52,030 nucleotides of DNA from Lachnospiraceae bacterium (GCA_009911505.1 QXXL01000097.1:1-52030), one strand, 5' to 3'. Counted from the stretch's first letter, positions 43,250 to 52,030 are shown. Translations and numbers: made by a program. The notes: a model not told the origin generated them from the sequence alone.

Positions 43250-45256
43250 TTATCTTTTTAGAACAGTTTTGCAGCAAGTATGGACAGTCATACCGTAATA
43301 TATTGTATAGATTACCAATGTCAGCATAATGGCAATCAACACAGGGACATATAACATAAAGCTATTTTCCAAGATGTTTTGCATAAGAGCCGATTTGTAT
43401 ATTAACGTGGCAAAGATGCAATCCACCAGGCCTAATAGAAATGGAATGCTGAAAAAGGTTATTGTCTGCTTTTTTATTATTTTTTTAATTTTCTTGTTTG
43501 TGTATCCCATTTTTCTCAAAATTTCATAATCAGCCTTTGAATCAGTTACGGCAGAAATATTATTAAAATAGAGGATACTGCCTGTTGCAATAAAAAACAA
43601 TATTACGAGAAACCCTATTAACAGGAAAGTAGAGCTGTTTAAGGAGAATAACTCATGTATCCTGTGCGAGTTTCCTTGTAAATAAGGGCTGTTATTAAGA
43701 TAATTTGATAAATCAAGAAACAGAGCTTCATTGTCTTCGATTGATTGTCCATTTATACTCAAGACTTTCGTTTCGGGAGAAAGGCTTTCCGCTATGGTAT
43801 GATATAAATTGTCACTTACAATCAGAGTACCAACGCTGTTTGCAAATGAAATGGGATTATCTAATGTAGTTGCAGTTACAGTAACAGGTATTTCTTCATT
43901 ACCTATAAGTAAAGGATAAACATTGCCCGTTTCATCATTGTCTGAAGCCGGCTGGTATTTTACTAAGATACACTCACTATCGTGCGGCTTGCTGATTTGC
44001 CCAAAAACCTTATTTCTCCCCTGAGCTTCTAAAAGGGAAATATAGTCTGAATAAGGGATACATTCAAACCCAGCGTTTCGCAGAATTTTTTCGTTATCCG
44101 AATCCCCTTTGGCATTTCCGATGCTATATTCCATTGGGAGCTGTTCAGAAGAAGAAGTAACCTTATAAATATTAGTTTCCACGAATGTCACATCTTTCTC
44201 AGACGAGTGCTTGCCCACAATTTCTTTGATTGCATTTATTTCGCTTTCATCTTCAATCCTGCATTCAATTTCTGACGGTGCGATACGGGATACCGATGCT
44301 ATTGGATAATATAAAGTTAAAGCCATAGTACTTGAAACAGTCAAAGTTGCTGCTGATAACAGTGTGAGCATGATTAAAGTCTTGGAGTTTGAACGCATAC
44401 GGTATATGAAATTTGGGGAAGTAATTATTTTTGTTTCTGTATAAAATTTCCGTTTGTTGTTTTTGCCTGTCTGTACTACAAAAGGAAGAAAGGATGCAAT
44501 AAAGAGTATTGTTCCTAAAACAATAAGTACAAGTGTCAACATGGCAATAGGAGAAAAACCTATCGTAAACCAAACAGATTTAACTCCCCTGAGAATATCC
44601 AATGCAAGAATATACCCAAAAATAATAGAACAGAAACCAATGATAGCAGGAACAGCATGGAATTTCATTTTTTGCTCAGCACGTTTTTCAAATCTGACTA
44701 ATCCCATAAGTGGTGTTTTGAAAAGAAACATGCTGTTAGATAGAACCAATACAATTACAATAGCAAAAATAAAGCAGGCTGTTTTAACAATGGCGTTGAT
44801 ATTGAAAAAGGGTATTTCTGAATTATTGATAGACAAATCCAGTAACTTGGTTATGCCAAAAACAATACCTTTATGAAAAACACTTCCGAGAAGTATTCCT
44901 ACTATAAAAGCTCCAAAGCAAATCAGAAAATTTTCTGTTGTCAGCAATGACAATACTGTGGTTTTTCTATATCCCAATAATGCATAAACACCAAGCTCTT
45001 TTGTTCGACGGCGCAAAAAGAAACGGTTGGAGTATGACATATAAAAAACAACAAAAGCCATTAGGAATACAGAAATTACGCTGCACATCGTTTCAACCCG
45101 CCCGTCACCAGATATCTTTTCAAGCATAACCGTATTCATTGAGAATGAAGTAAATGCAAAAAAAACAGTAATTACAAATGATACAGAAAGCAGGTAAAGG
45201 GCATAAAATGAAAAATTGTTTTTTAGATTTTTAAGTGCCATTGATAAATTATTCAT
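43250..45256 (-). CDS. ABC transporter permease, BceB-like
   Basis: A 668-residue permease of BceB layout: about ten membrane helices, with a roughly 200-residue extracytoplasmic domain between helices 7 and 8 (about residues 320-530) and FtsX-type segments near both ends (TKELGVYALLGYRKTTV at 85, DYEILRKMGYTNKKIKK at about 585). BceB-type permeases remove peptide antibiotics such as bacitracin from their targets. ATG 45256 follows GGGGG. The partner ATPase is 13 bp upstream. Confidence 0.88.
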   Translation of the reverse strand: MNNLSMALKNLKNNFSFYALYLLSVSFVITVFFAFTSFSMNTVMLEKISGDGRVETMCSVISVFLMAFVVFYMSYSNRFFLRRRTKELGVYALLGYRKTTVLSLLTTENFLICFGAFIVGILLGSVFHKGIVFGITKLLDLSINNSEIPFFNINAIVKTACFIFAIVIVLVLSNSMFLFKTPLMGLVRFEKRAEQKMKFHAVPAIIGFCSIIFGYILALDILRGVKSVWFTIGFSPIAMLTLVLIVLGTILFIASFLPFVVQTGKNNKRKFYTETKIITSPNFIYRMRSNSKTLIMLTLLSAATLTVSSTMALTLYYPIASVSRIAPSEIECRIEDESEINAIKEIVGKHSSEKDVTFVETNIYKVTSSSEQLPMEYSIGNAKGDSDNEKILRNAGFECIPYSDYISLLEAQGRNKVFGQISKPHDSECILVKYQPASDNDETGNVYPLLIGNEEIPVTVTATTLDNPISFANSVGTLIVSDNLYHTIAESLSPETKVLSINGQSIEDNEALFLDLSNYLNNSPYLQGNSHRIHELFSLNSSTFLLIGFLVILFFIATGSILYFNNISAVTDSKADYEILRKMGYTNKKIKKIIKKQTITFFSIPFLLGLVDCIFATLIYKSALMQNILENSFMLYVPVLIAIMLTLVIYTIYYGMTVHTCCKTVLKR

Positions 45257-45269
45257 GGATTTTACCCCC

Positions 45270-46019
45270 TTATCTTTCCGTATCCAATTTGGCTACTTGC
45301 CGTGCAATCGCTCCATAGAATGTTCGTCTGTCGGTATCCTGTTTAAGAAGTTCCTGTATAATTCTTCCGTCTTTGAAAATCAGAATACGGTTAGCAAAAC
45401 TTGCTGCATATGCATCATGTGTGACCATCAGTATAGTGGTATGCAATTCTTCATTTGCTTCTTTCAAAGTTTTTAACAACTCGGTAGCAGAGCTTGAGTC
45501 CAATGCTCCTGTCGGCTCATCAGCAAATAAAATACTTGGCTGTTTTACAATGGCTCTTGCAGCCGATGCCCGTTGCCTCTGCCCACCGGACAGCTCGTTT
45601 GGATATTTGTCTAATTGAGATGCAATGCCAAATCTCTCTGCTAGACTCCGCACCATTTTTTCGATTTTTTTAGGAGGAAGTTTTTGCAAAGTGAGTGGGA
45701 CAGAGATGTTTTCTCGAATGGTAAGGCTGTCAAGTAAAAAGTATTCTTGAAAAATAAATCCAAGATTATCCCTGCGGAAATCTGCTGCACCTGTGTCGCT
45801 CAGTTGTTTTAAATTAACACCATTGATTATAATGCTGCCACTTGTAGGGGTATCAATAGTGGAAAGAACATTAAGCAATGTAGTCTTTCCAGAGCCAGAA
45901 GCACCCATAATAGCGATAAATTCGCTTTCTGCTACATTGAAGGATACTTTATTCAGGCTTGGATGCTGCCCTTTGGCATAAATTTTTGTTACCTCATTTA
46001 CTTTTAATAATGCTGCCAT
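45270..46019 (-). CDS. ABC transporter ATP-binding protein, BceA-like
   Basis: A 249-residue ATPase: Walker A MGASGSGKTTLLNVLST, Q-loop FQEY, signature LSGGQRQRASAARAI, Walker B ILFADEPTGALDSSS and the switch HDA. The DEPTGALD form fits the BceA group. AAAGGAG precedes ATG 46019. First gene of the minus-strand operon (ATPase, permease, kinase, regulator). A long palindrome lies in its promoter region. Confidence 0.9.
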   Translation of the reverse strand: MAALLKVNEVTKIYAKGQHPSLNKVSFNVAESEFIAIMGASGSGKTTLLNVLSTIDTPTSGSIIINGVNLKQLSDTGAADFRRDNLGFIFQEYFLLDSLTIRENISVPLTLQKLPPKKIEKMVRSLAERFGIASQLDKYPNELSGGQRQRASAARAIVKQPSILFADEPTGALDSSSATELLKTLKEANEELHTTILMVTHDAYAASFANRILIFKDGRIIQELLKQDTDRRTFYGAIARQVAKLDTER

Positions 46020-46074
46020 ATTTTAATCTCCTTTTCGTTTGATAGTTTCATTGTACTTTTTCTGGTCAAAAAGC

Positions 46075-46118
46075 GAATGAGTAAATCAGGCAATTTTTTT
46101 TGCGTGATTTACTCATTC
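46075..46118. promoter_or_regulatory. 44-bp palindrome in the divergent promoter region
   Basis: GAATGAGTAAATCA (46075-46088) is the exact reverse complement of 46105-46118; inside it GCAA and TTGC also pair after one mismatch, giving an 18-bp stem around T6. It lies between the BceA-like gene and the oppositely transcribed small membrane protein/GntR pair. A binding site for the GntR protein or the NarL-type regulator is plausible. Confidence 0.6.
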
Positions 46119-46193
46119 AAAATTAAAGGCGTTGTGGTAAGGTAATAAATATTGAAAAATAATTTACTTTAACTCTTGCTAATAACGTATAGG

Positions 46194-46388
46194 TTGGAAA
46201 AAGAAAATGAGAAAAAAAGAAGAATTAAAACCTATTTTGCGTTTGCAGCCATGGGCATTGGCGGTATCATTACAGGAATATTACTGATACCTACAGGTAT
46301 ATTTGCAATAATAATTTATACCATTTGGACAATCATAAATCGTATTGTCTGTTGGTGTGATAAAGGAGATAAAAACAATGATTTATGA
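46194..46388 (+). CDS. small membrane protein upstream of GntR
   Basis: About 64 residues from a TTG at 46194 (the frame is open from 46176): a very basic start (LEKENEKKRRIK) followed by two closely spaced hydrophobic segments (YFAFAAMGIGGIITGILL and IPTGIFAIIIYTIWTII) and a CWCDKGDK tail. Its end overlaps the GntR start by 11 bases. The start codon is uncertain. Role unknown; may be a membrane accessory to the regulator. Confidence 0.5.
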   Translation: MEKENEKKRRIKTYFAFAAMGIGGIITGILLIPTGIFAIIIYTIWTIINRIVCWCDKGDKNNDL

Positions 46389-46773
46389 TGAATGGGTGTT
46401 TCACGATGTGGAACATATTTATCTGCAACTTGTAAAAAAAATAAGGTGTGCGATTTATAGCGGACAACTTTCAACTGGTGAAAAAATCCCGTCTGTTCGA
46501 GAAATGGCAAAGATGCTACATATCAATCCGAATACTGTTATGAGGGCTTATAAGATTGTGAGTAATGATAAATTGATTGTGTCATACCGAAACGGTCAAT
46601 GTTCTGTAACCACAGATGGACAGTACATAGCAAAGAAGCGAGTTGATATTGCAAAGAAACTATGTTGTTCCTATCTCAATAATATGTTTACATTAGGATT
46701 TTCCAAAGATGAAGCAATAAGATTTATTCAAGACTATTCTGAGAGATTGAAAATACAGACTAATTTACAGTAG
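46378..46773 (+). CDS. GntR-family regulator, YtrA type
   Basis: A 131-residue protein: winged helix of the GntR type (HIYLQLVKKIRCAIYSGQLS, then SVREMAKMLHINPNTVMRAY) and a short helical C-terminus, the size of YtrA-subfamily regulators. These normally sit next to the ABC transporter they repress. ATG 46378 follows AAGGAGA; the frame upstream to 46345 is rejected. Downstream genes are only fragments, so its natural target could be the divergent BceAB-like operon. Confidence 0.85.
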   Translation: MIYDEWVFHDVEHIYLQLVKKIRCAIYSGQLSTGEKIPSVREMAKMLHINPNTVMRAYKIVSNDKLIVSYRNGQCSVTTDGQYIAKKRVDIAKKLCCSYLNNMFTLGFSKDEAIRFIQDYSERLKIQTNLQ

Positions 46774-46788
46774 TAGAATGAAAAGGAC

Positions 46789-46923
46789 AGAGGACATACA
46801 GATATTGGCGTAGATCTTGATTTCGCAAAAGGCGCGGTTAATATTGCTCCTGTCTACTATATGACAGGGAACCACGAAGCAAGCCTGTCACAGTATGACG
46901 AACTCAAAACAGGGCTTATCTAA
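46789..46923 (+). pseudogene. metallophosphoesterase fragment
   Basis: An open piece of about 45 codons reads GVDLDFAKGAVNIAPVYYMT then GNHEASLSQYDELKTGLI and TAA; GNHE is the metal-binding motif of calcineurin-like phosphoesterases. The rest of the protein is gone on both sides, and the sequence continues into a different fragment. Confidence 0.65.
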
Positions 46924-47167
46924 AAAGCCGTTCCAGGGGAACATCTATATCACCAATCAACGGGCATGTTTTAAAATCAACATAATGCCCGGCGCTTTGG
47001 ATATGGATTTGCCTTTAAAAAGCATCAAGGGCTTTTCCGTGCACGGCATAGCGCTTTTCACCCAAGTAACAATCCACAGCCAGATAGGGGAAGCCTATTC
47101 CTTCACGGGCTTTCCGGCAAAGAAGCTGCAAGGCTGGCTGGCACAGTTGGGTGTCCAAAAGCTATAA
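46922..47167 (+). pseudogene. C-terminal fragment of a PH/GRAM-like domain protein
   Basis: The frame from about 46931, NIYITNQRACFKINIMPGA, then FTQVTIHSQIGEAYSFTG and FPAKKLQGWLAQLG, looks like the end of a bacterial pleckstrin-like (bPH/GRAM) domain. The beginning is missing; the frame fuses into the phosphoesterase scrap. An ATG at 46895 in this frame lies within that scrap and is not a real start. Confidence 0.5.
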
Positions 47168-47283
47168 TGTGGGAATGGTAAAATAAAAAAGAATCCATAA
47201 AAAATAAGACAAAAATTATTTACAAAAATTTATCATTGTGCTACTCTGAAAAGAACAAATTTAAAAATTTCGGAGGTATATAG

Positions 47284-48252
47284 ATGGATTATACTTGTAG
47301 AACTAAAACATTACAATCTCTTTCTAAGGCAATTCAAAAAGGGAATGTCGTGTTATCCCACAAATTACAGCGTCCCGAAGGACAATGGAATAGGAAGCAA
47401 AAAACAGATTTGATTGATTCCCTTCTTCGCAAATATCCAATAAACCCAACTTATTCAATTAAAGAAAATAATATTTTATCTATTATTGACGGTGTACAAC
47501 GCTTGAGTTGTGTAAGGGATTTTCTTTCAGACAAATTTGCATTATCAAAAGATATGGAGCCAGTAATAATCAACCAAGAAGAAAAATCACTAGCCGGCCT
47601 TAAATTCAGCAAATTAGATGAAGATACAAAGGACGCCATCTTAAGCTCTGAACTGCAAATCTATGAACTCATGGGCTGTACGGAAAAAGATGTAAGGGAA
47701 ATGTTCCGCAGGCAAAATGCAGGAAAACCATTAAATGCAAAACAATTACGAATTATTCATGAATCAGATGAATTCAGCGATATTATATACTCGCTTGCAT
47801 ACCATCCGTTTATGAATAAGCTTATGACAAAAACACAGCACAAAAACGGAACAGATCGTGATTTAATAATCCAAACATTTATGTTGATTTGTACTAACCA
47901 GGAAAGAGATTTCGTGTCATTTAGAACGAAAGATATTGATACATTTGTCAAAGGCTATGCGGACGAAAGTATAGAGAAAGCATCTATGTTAAAAGAAGCA
48001 ATGGACAATTTTGACGAAGCTTTTGAAAAAATAAAGATTCCTGTAACATCCATACCGATGGTGTTATATAGCGGTTATCGTATTATAAATGATAAAAAGC
48101 CGTTTTCAAAATTTGTTGAATTAGTAAATGAATTTTTAAACGGATATGAAACAAATGGCGAGTACAGGCAGTTTGTCCAGTCTGGTACGAGCAGCGCTGA
48201 AAATGTACGTGGAAGATTTGACTGGTGGAATAAAAGAATTGAAACAGTGTAA
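47284..48252 (+). CDS. DUF262-domain protein
   Basis: A 322-residue protein with the DUF262 (ParB-like/GmrS-N) core: LSHKLQRPEGQWNRKQKTDL and LSIIDGVQRLSCVRDFL, in which the usual DGQQR reads DGVQR, followed by FRRQNAGKPLNAKQLRII. The DUF262 fold is found in GmrSD-type defence nucleases, often with a second DUF1524 HNH domain, which is lacking here. GGAGG lies 8 bases before ATG 47284. The gene is intact and sits among gene fragments, in keeping with an accessory or defence locus. Confidence 0.75.
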   Translation: MDYTCRTKTLQSLSKAIQKGNVVLSHKLQRPEGQWNRKQKTDLIDSLLRKYPINPTYSIKENNILSIIDGVQRLSCVRDFLSDKFALSKDMEPVIINQEEKSLAGLKFSKLDEDTKDAILSSELQIYELMGCTEKDVREMFRRQNAGKPLNAKQLRIIHESDEFSDIIYSLAYHPFMNKLMTKTQHKNGTDRDLIIQTFMLICTNQERDFVSFRTKDIDTFVKGYADESIEKASMLKEAMDNFDEAFEKIKIPVTSIPMVLYSGYRIINDKKPFSKFVELVNEFLNGYETNGEYRQFVQSGTSSAENVRGRFDWWNKRIETV

Positions 48253-48500
48253 AGATTGCACCATTTAGGAAAAAAAAGAAAACCTAGGGTATTCCTATAC
48301 CTATCCATCCTAAATAAGATATCCCTGTAGGCCAGCCAAAACCATAGGCAGGCAGAGGGCAGGGTGTGCGGCCGGGGCCTTGTGATGTGGGTTAGGGGGC
48401 TCTTAAGCATCCCGTCCGATCCACGGCAATGCCCTGCCACGGATGGCAGGGCAAACCGTAACTGCGCCATGGACGAAGCGTTTAATTGGCCTAAGGCTGC
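48253..48500. other. gene-free GC-rich spacer with strong hairpin
   Basis: No coding frame supported. GCCCTGCCA-CGGA-TGGCAGGGC (48431-48452) is a perfect 9-bp stem with 4-nt loop and no T-run. Composition is richer in G and C than the flanking genes. Probable junction between unrelated acquisitions. Confidence 0.4.
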
Positions 48501-48908
48501 TATTCTTTTTGACACTACATTTTTTCTTAATTCCCTAAAGCAATGGACTGGATACTCTGTATTAGTTTTAAATCCTGATGTACGTTTAATAATATTGTAC
48601 AATTCTATACCACTTTTCGTTAGAACGTAAGGTTCAAAAGATATGTGGTTCCCTTCTGGCTTATCCGAAATAATAAGGCATATAATTTCTTGATTATATA
48701 TTTCCATAATATTATTTGTTTTGAAGTCAGTCGCTACACAATTATCAACAGACAATAAGACGCATTCTATCAAAGGCATAATACTTTCAGAATATATAAG
48801 CCCCATATTAGATATGTAATTACAGCTTTCCTTATTATATTCATCTTCTCCTAAGAATCCACTATCAAAAATAAAATAACAATCTCCACCGATTAAATTT
48901 AATAACAC
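48500..48908 (-). pseudogene. C-terminal fragment resembling DUF2806-type proteins
   Basis: The frame from GTG 48908 reads GGDCYFIFDSGFLGEDEY, MGLIYSESIMPLIECVLL and ISFEPYVLTKSGIELYNII, a layout like the end of DUF2806 proteins (a helical region and a terminal LTxxGxxL segment). The frame upstream is stopped, and it runs on into DUF262 as antisense, so its natural C-terminus is unclear. Assignment tentative. Confidence 0.35.
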
Positions 48909-48925
48909 TTTCCACTCATTTAATT

Positions 48926-49123
48926 AACTTAATTTCAACTGGTGAAGACGCCAAAATTGGCATAGCAAAATTTACAGGCAATGTTCTGCCTTCATTTACT
49001 CTTACAGCTTTTGAATTGCTTAATGTTACAGAACGATTATCTAATCCTGTTCACAATAATACTCTTTCTATTCATTTAAAATACATACCTATTTTCAAAG
49101 GTTCCATAAAACATATCATATAA
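48926..49123 (+). pseudogene. open frame of unknown origin, no start
   Basis: Sixty-five codons in frame end with TAA at 49121 (ISTGEDAKIGIAKFTGNVLP, AFELLNVTERL, HLKYIPIFKGSIKHI). Amino-acid composition looks like coding sequence, but there is no start codon with a ribosome binding site and I recognise no family. Probably the tail of a lost gene, facing the RlaP-like gene. Confidence 0.25.
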
Positions 49124-49129
49124 CCTCTA

Positions 49130-50158
49130 TCATACTTCTCCTTTCACAATTTTCTCATTAACATACATTTTAAACTCATTAATTCTTTTATAATCTGGCA
49201 CGTCAGGAAGCGAAGTATTTTTCTTTGCATAATCAAACCTCTTTTCATATTCGTTCAGCAAGTCATAAAACGCAGCAGCTGGCTGCCTGTTCTCGTCCAA
49301 ATATTCACCGTTACGAATACTCATAAGCAAATCATGTTCATCAGCCCTATATGTAATGATTTCCTCTTTTTCAAGAATATCAATACACATCATATAAAGG
49401 CGAATAAGATGCGCCATATGCTTTCCTAATTTATCATGCGATATTGCTTTTTCATTTCTCTTGCCGATTTTGTTATAGCTACTGACAATTGCTTTCATTT
49501 CATTCCACATACCAGCCCAGTCCCTCAACGGATAATGCTTCAAACATACATCCATAAAAATTTCACTGTCATACCCCTCTTGGACTGCTGTATCAATATA
49601 TAGTTTCACATTGCTATCATCATGTGGATAATATCTATTCTTAAAATCATATTTTGCATTATTGATACTCCTTAAAATATTTGCTTCATTCTTTGCCTGA
49701 CCAACCAGCCTGGCCGCTTTATTTTCCATTCTACGAAGCTGGCTCCCAGCATATCCTGCAAATGTATGGATACATACTTTAGAAAGAAACATCTTCCTAT
49801 TCTCTATAAGTGTTCTGCCAATATCTGATAAATGTAAGTAATGCTCTGGCTTACAGCCCAAAACCTCCACAGTGTTAGGATTGTTTGAGACAAGTAATTG
49901 TATCATTTTATTAAATGAATATACCACAGTATCTGTATCTACATTTACAACCTGCTCAAAATCCGTTCCCAACAGGATATCTTTCTTAGAATTTAAAGCA
50001 ATACCCCTTACATCTAAATCAGATCCTTCTTTATCCATCCCATAAGCATGGCTTCCTCCAAGAGTTAAGAGAATGATATTCTTACCCAAATTCGGATTTT
50101 CTCTTAGAAAACCATATGCATCAGTTTTTAACTTTTGTTTAATTTGATCAATATTCAT
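49130..50158 (-). CDS. nucleotidyltransferase-fold protein, RlaP-like
   Basis: A 342-residue protein. LLTLGGSHAYGMDKEGSDLDVRG is the nucleotidyltransferase signature GS-x-n-DxD (Gly34-Ser35, Asp46 and Asp48), as in the RlaP family (predicted nucleotidyltransferases first seen beside RNA ligases). The rest is helical. It may add nucleotides to RNA or act in a toxin-like role; neither can be decided. It stands alone at the edge of the accessory stretch, with DUF262 nearby. Confidence 0.75.
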   Translation of the reverse strand: MNIDQIKQKLKTDAYGFLRENPNLGKNIILLTLGGSHAYGMDKEGSDLDVRGIALNSKKDILLGTDFEQVVNVDTDTVVYSFNKMIQLLVSNNPNTVEVLGCKPEHYLHLSDIGRTLIENRKMFLSKVCIHTFAGYAGSQLRRMENKAARLVGQAKNEANILRSINNAKYDFKNRYYPHDDSNVKLYIDTAVQEGYDSEIFMDVCLKHYPLRDWAGMWNEMKAIVSSYNKIGKRNEKAISHDKLGKHMAHLIRLYMMCIDILEKEEIITYRADEHDLLMSIRNGEYLDENRQPAAAFYDLLNEYEKRFDYAKKNTSLPDVPDYKRINEFKMYVNEKIVKGEV

Positions 50159-50344
50159 ATTCTTAACACTCTTCTCTTATTTACATTCCTCGAATACAAT
50201 AACCTTGAATATAGGCTTAACATGGAGACTTTTAATATTTTTAACAACTCAGATAAAAAAATACAAAACATATAACGGTTGATGCAGTCAAAATACAACA
50301 TAACGCGAAGTTACTTTTTCCGTTCTGCCGCCAGAGGAAGAAAA

Positions 50345-51889
50345 TTATAAAACTCTCTTGAACTGATATTGATACATATCAGAATACATATTACCTGAGT
50401 ATTGAGGCGTCAGCCTGCCATCCAGTGCGCCCATATCCACTGCAAAACCGCTGTCCGCCACGGAAAGCGCCCCATCCTTGAACTGGAGCTGTGAAGTAAA
50501 ATCGGGAACCCCCAAGCCGCCGCTTATCCTGATATTTCCTATGATATCTATCAGCGCATCCTTCATCCGTTCTATCTTGGCATTATCCTTTGTCTTGTTA
50601 ATCAGATTAGCCGCCTTGTCCGGCAGGCCTCCAATCTTCCCGTCGGGTGTCAGATAAAGATTTTCTAAAGAAATATCCTCCCCCGTAACGCCTTTCAGAT
50701 ATCGCCGCACTTCCTGTACATCTGTAGCATACCGGTATGTGTTGTAGGGCAGATTTCCCACGCTGTCCGCAATGCCTATGTAATACTGGTACATCCGGTC
50801 ACCGTACTTTTCATCTATCAGCTTCAGCACCTGTTCCCGGACAGCGCTATCCTCTATCCCGTCCACGGACACATCCCCGCTGCTCCCAATCCTTACACGC
50901 ATACCCTCTATGTCGTCACGGGAAATGCCCATGCTTTCCAAATTCTTAACGAAATCATCTGAAAAGCTGTTTTTCAGCTCCGCTTTATTCTGCGCTTTTT
51001 CCATGTCTTTCAGGTTGGCAAAAATCTTCACATACTCCAGTTCCGTATCGTTTAAGTCCTTCCCATCCGCCATGTCCTGCAGCAGTTCATCCACGGTGCG
51101 CCCGCCCTTATACTTCTTTTCTTCCGGCAGACTGTCAAACTGCTTCTGGTGGAGCTGTTCCAGCTCTTTTATATAATTATACTCCGTCTCCCGCAGGACT
51201 GCATTGTACTGATCAAGATATTCCCGCCAGTTTTCATCCTTCCGGCCATATGCGTTGTGGAAATTCCCATATGCTTCCCTGACGGCGTCAGTCTTTTCGT
51301 GCTCCTTATTTTCGGAAACATGGAAACTGATCTTATAATAATCATCCGGAGAAACTTCCTGCCCGTTTCCGTTTTCTACCTTGATGCAATATTTATTGGT
51401 CTGGATATCCCAAGTAGGGATGTTCAGCTTCTTCCGCCCTTCCCCGCCCCACTCTGCCTTCCCCACCTGGTTGCCGTATTCGTCATACAGGGTAAGGTCG
51501 TAATCGCAGCCCTTTGGCATATCAATGTAAGCTTCAACGCCAAAGTAATTCCGTTGGAAATTCATAAATGGAATGGAAAAGTTATAAAAATCCACATCCT
51601 TATCATCGCTGAGATTCCCTTTCAGGCTGCTGGTCTCGTCCTTGATTAGAAAATTCAAATCCAAGAATGCGCTGCCTTTGTCCTTATCCCAAACCTCATA
51701 AGTGGTATGCTGCCTGCGGTATGTATTATTGCTGCCGAGAGTACAGGTGTCTTCCTGCAATACCATATTTTTCCGTATTTTCCCTTCAAAAAAAGCACTA
51801 GATTCTTTTATTGTCATTAAATATATAGGCTTATCGCGAAAAGCCGCTCCATATACAGAACCTGCATCATTTACTGAATTAACTCCCAT
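50345..51889 (-). CDS. hypothetical 514-residue protein with PPC-like region
   Basis: No signal peptide or membrane segment. Residues 85-195 (SSLKGNLSDDKDVDFYNFSI, PKGCDYDLTLYDEYGNQVGK, TNKYCIKVENGNG) resemble a bacterial pre-peptidase C-terminal (PPC) beta-sandwich. The rest is helical and rich in charge, with KNLESMGISRDDIEGMRVRI in the middle. The start MGVNSVNDAGSVYGA, with GAGG about ten bases upstream, is reminiscent of clostridial proteins exported without a classical signal (inference). Family unknown. The stretch 51890-52030 shows only short frames. Confidence 0.7.
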   Translation of the reverse strand: MGVNSVNDAGSVYGAAFRDKPIYLMTIKESSAFFEGKIRKNMVLQEDTCTLGSNNTYRRQHTTYEVWDKDKGSAFLDLNFLIKDETSSLKGNLSDDKDVDFYNFSIPFMNFQRNYFGVEAYIDMPKGCDYDLTLYDEYGNQVGKAEWGGEGRKKLNIPTWDIQTNKYCIKVENGNGQEVSPDDYYKISFHVSENKEHEKTDAVREAYGNFHNAYGRKDENWREYLDQYNAVLRETEYNYIKELEQLHQKQFDSLPEEKKYKGGRTVDELLQDMADGKDLNDTELEYVKIFANLKDMEKAQNKAELKNSFSDDFVKNLESMGISRDDIEGMRVRIGSSGDVSVDGIEDSAVREQVLKLIDEKYGDRMYQYYIGIADSVGNLPYNTYRYATDVQEVRRYLKGVTGEDISLENLYLTPDGKIGGLPDKAANLINKTKDNAKIERMKDALIDIIGNIRISGGLGVPDFTSQLQFKDGALSVADSGFAVDMGALDGRLTPQYSGNMYSDMYQYQFKRVL

Positions 51890-52030
51890 TTCAAATCCTC
51901 CATTATTCTACTATAGCAGCTCCTCAGTCGTTCAGAGCCGCCTCCGCTCTCTCGTAATAAGTCCGAGCGGTTCATTACCTCCATGCAGACATACCGCCTA
52001 ACTTCCCCTGTCAAACTTCATGACAAACAC

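Noticed and set aside
48075..48500. C-terminal half of the 277-codon minus-strand ORF
   Set aside because: Overlaps the well-supported DUF262 gene as antisense; only the first part, above 48500, looks coding.
1..52030. CRISPR arrays, tRNA or rRNA genes
   Set aside because: No regularly spaced repeats and no cloverleaf or rRNA-like stretches were seen on reading; a dedicated scan was not possible.

Overview
The window reads as a chromosomal segment of an anaerobic, spore-forming Firmicute of the class Clostridia, most likely family Lachnospiraceae (inference). It has a six-gene Rnf complex, the sporulation protease SpoIVB, overlapping ispH and ribosomal S1 genes next to cmk, a Feo-type iron locus, AgrC/AgrA-like and BceAB-like modules, AAGGAGG ribosome binding sites and TTGACA/TATAAT promoters.

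Layout. 1-2.9 kb: a chimeric scrap of an ABC ATPase and a MATE gene, an intact MATE pump with its MarR regulator, and a hairpin repeat. 2.7-6.2 kb: remnant of an integrative conjugative element (dead XRE gene at one end, VirD4/TraG tail at the other) around an AT-rich XRE regulator plus ABC exporter; its right edge abuts a flavoprotein reduced to its N-terminus. 6.2-11.5 kb: FtsX permease, ATPase, histidine kinase, response regulator. 11.7-15.9 kb: iron locus (feoA, fur-like gene, two small proteins, a wrecked P1B ATPase, DUF2325) with repeated TTAG-N6-CTAA dyads. 15.9-19.3 kb: gene graveyard (esterase, second spoIVB 3' end, Cys-rich, SUKH-like and unknown genes) with copies of a foldback MITE. 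19.3-20.6 kb: spoIVB. 20.7-25.9 kb: five-gene McrBC-type restriction-modification operon. 26-28.4 kb: broken kinase and an Agr-like two-component pair. 28.7-33.7 kb: rnf operon with a frameshift in rnfC. 33.9-40.8 kb: housekeeping genes. 41-46 kb: BceAB-like transporter with a NarL-type two-component system. 46.1-52 kb: accessory stretch with a GntR regulator, gene fragments, a DUF262 protein, an RlaP-like nucleotidyltransferase and a 514-residue protein with a PPC-like region.

Most interesting: (1) In the restriction operon McrB has no N-terminal DNA-binding domain; its Walker A is at residues 9-16. The gene just upstream encodes a 253-residue protein with two LAGLIDADG-like helices 108 residues apart, one of which has lost its acidic residue. 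I infer a homing-endonuclease fold reused as the target-recognition subunit. (2) A 189-bp palindromic MITE with TA duplications sits inside a gene; removing it in silice restores the reading frame across the junction. A 29-bp copy made only of its two ends separates the two methyltransferase genes and supplies the stop codon of the first. (3) The mobile-element scars explain many broken genes here (P1B ATPase, unknown operon, flavoprotein).
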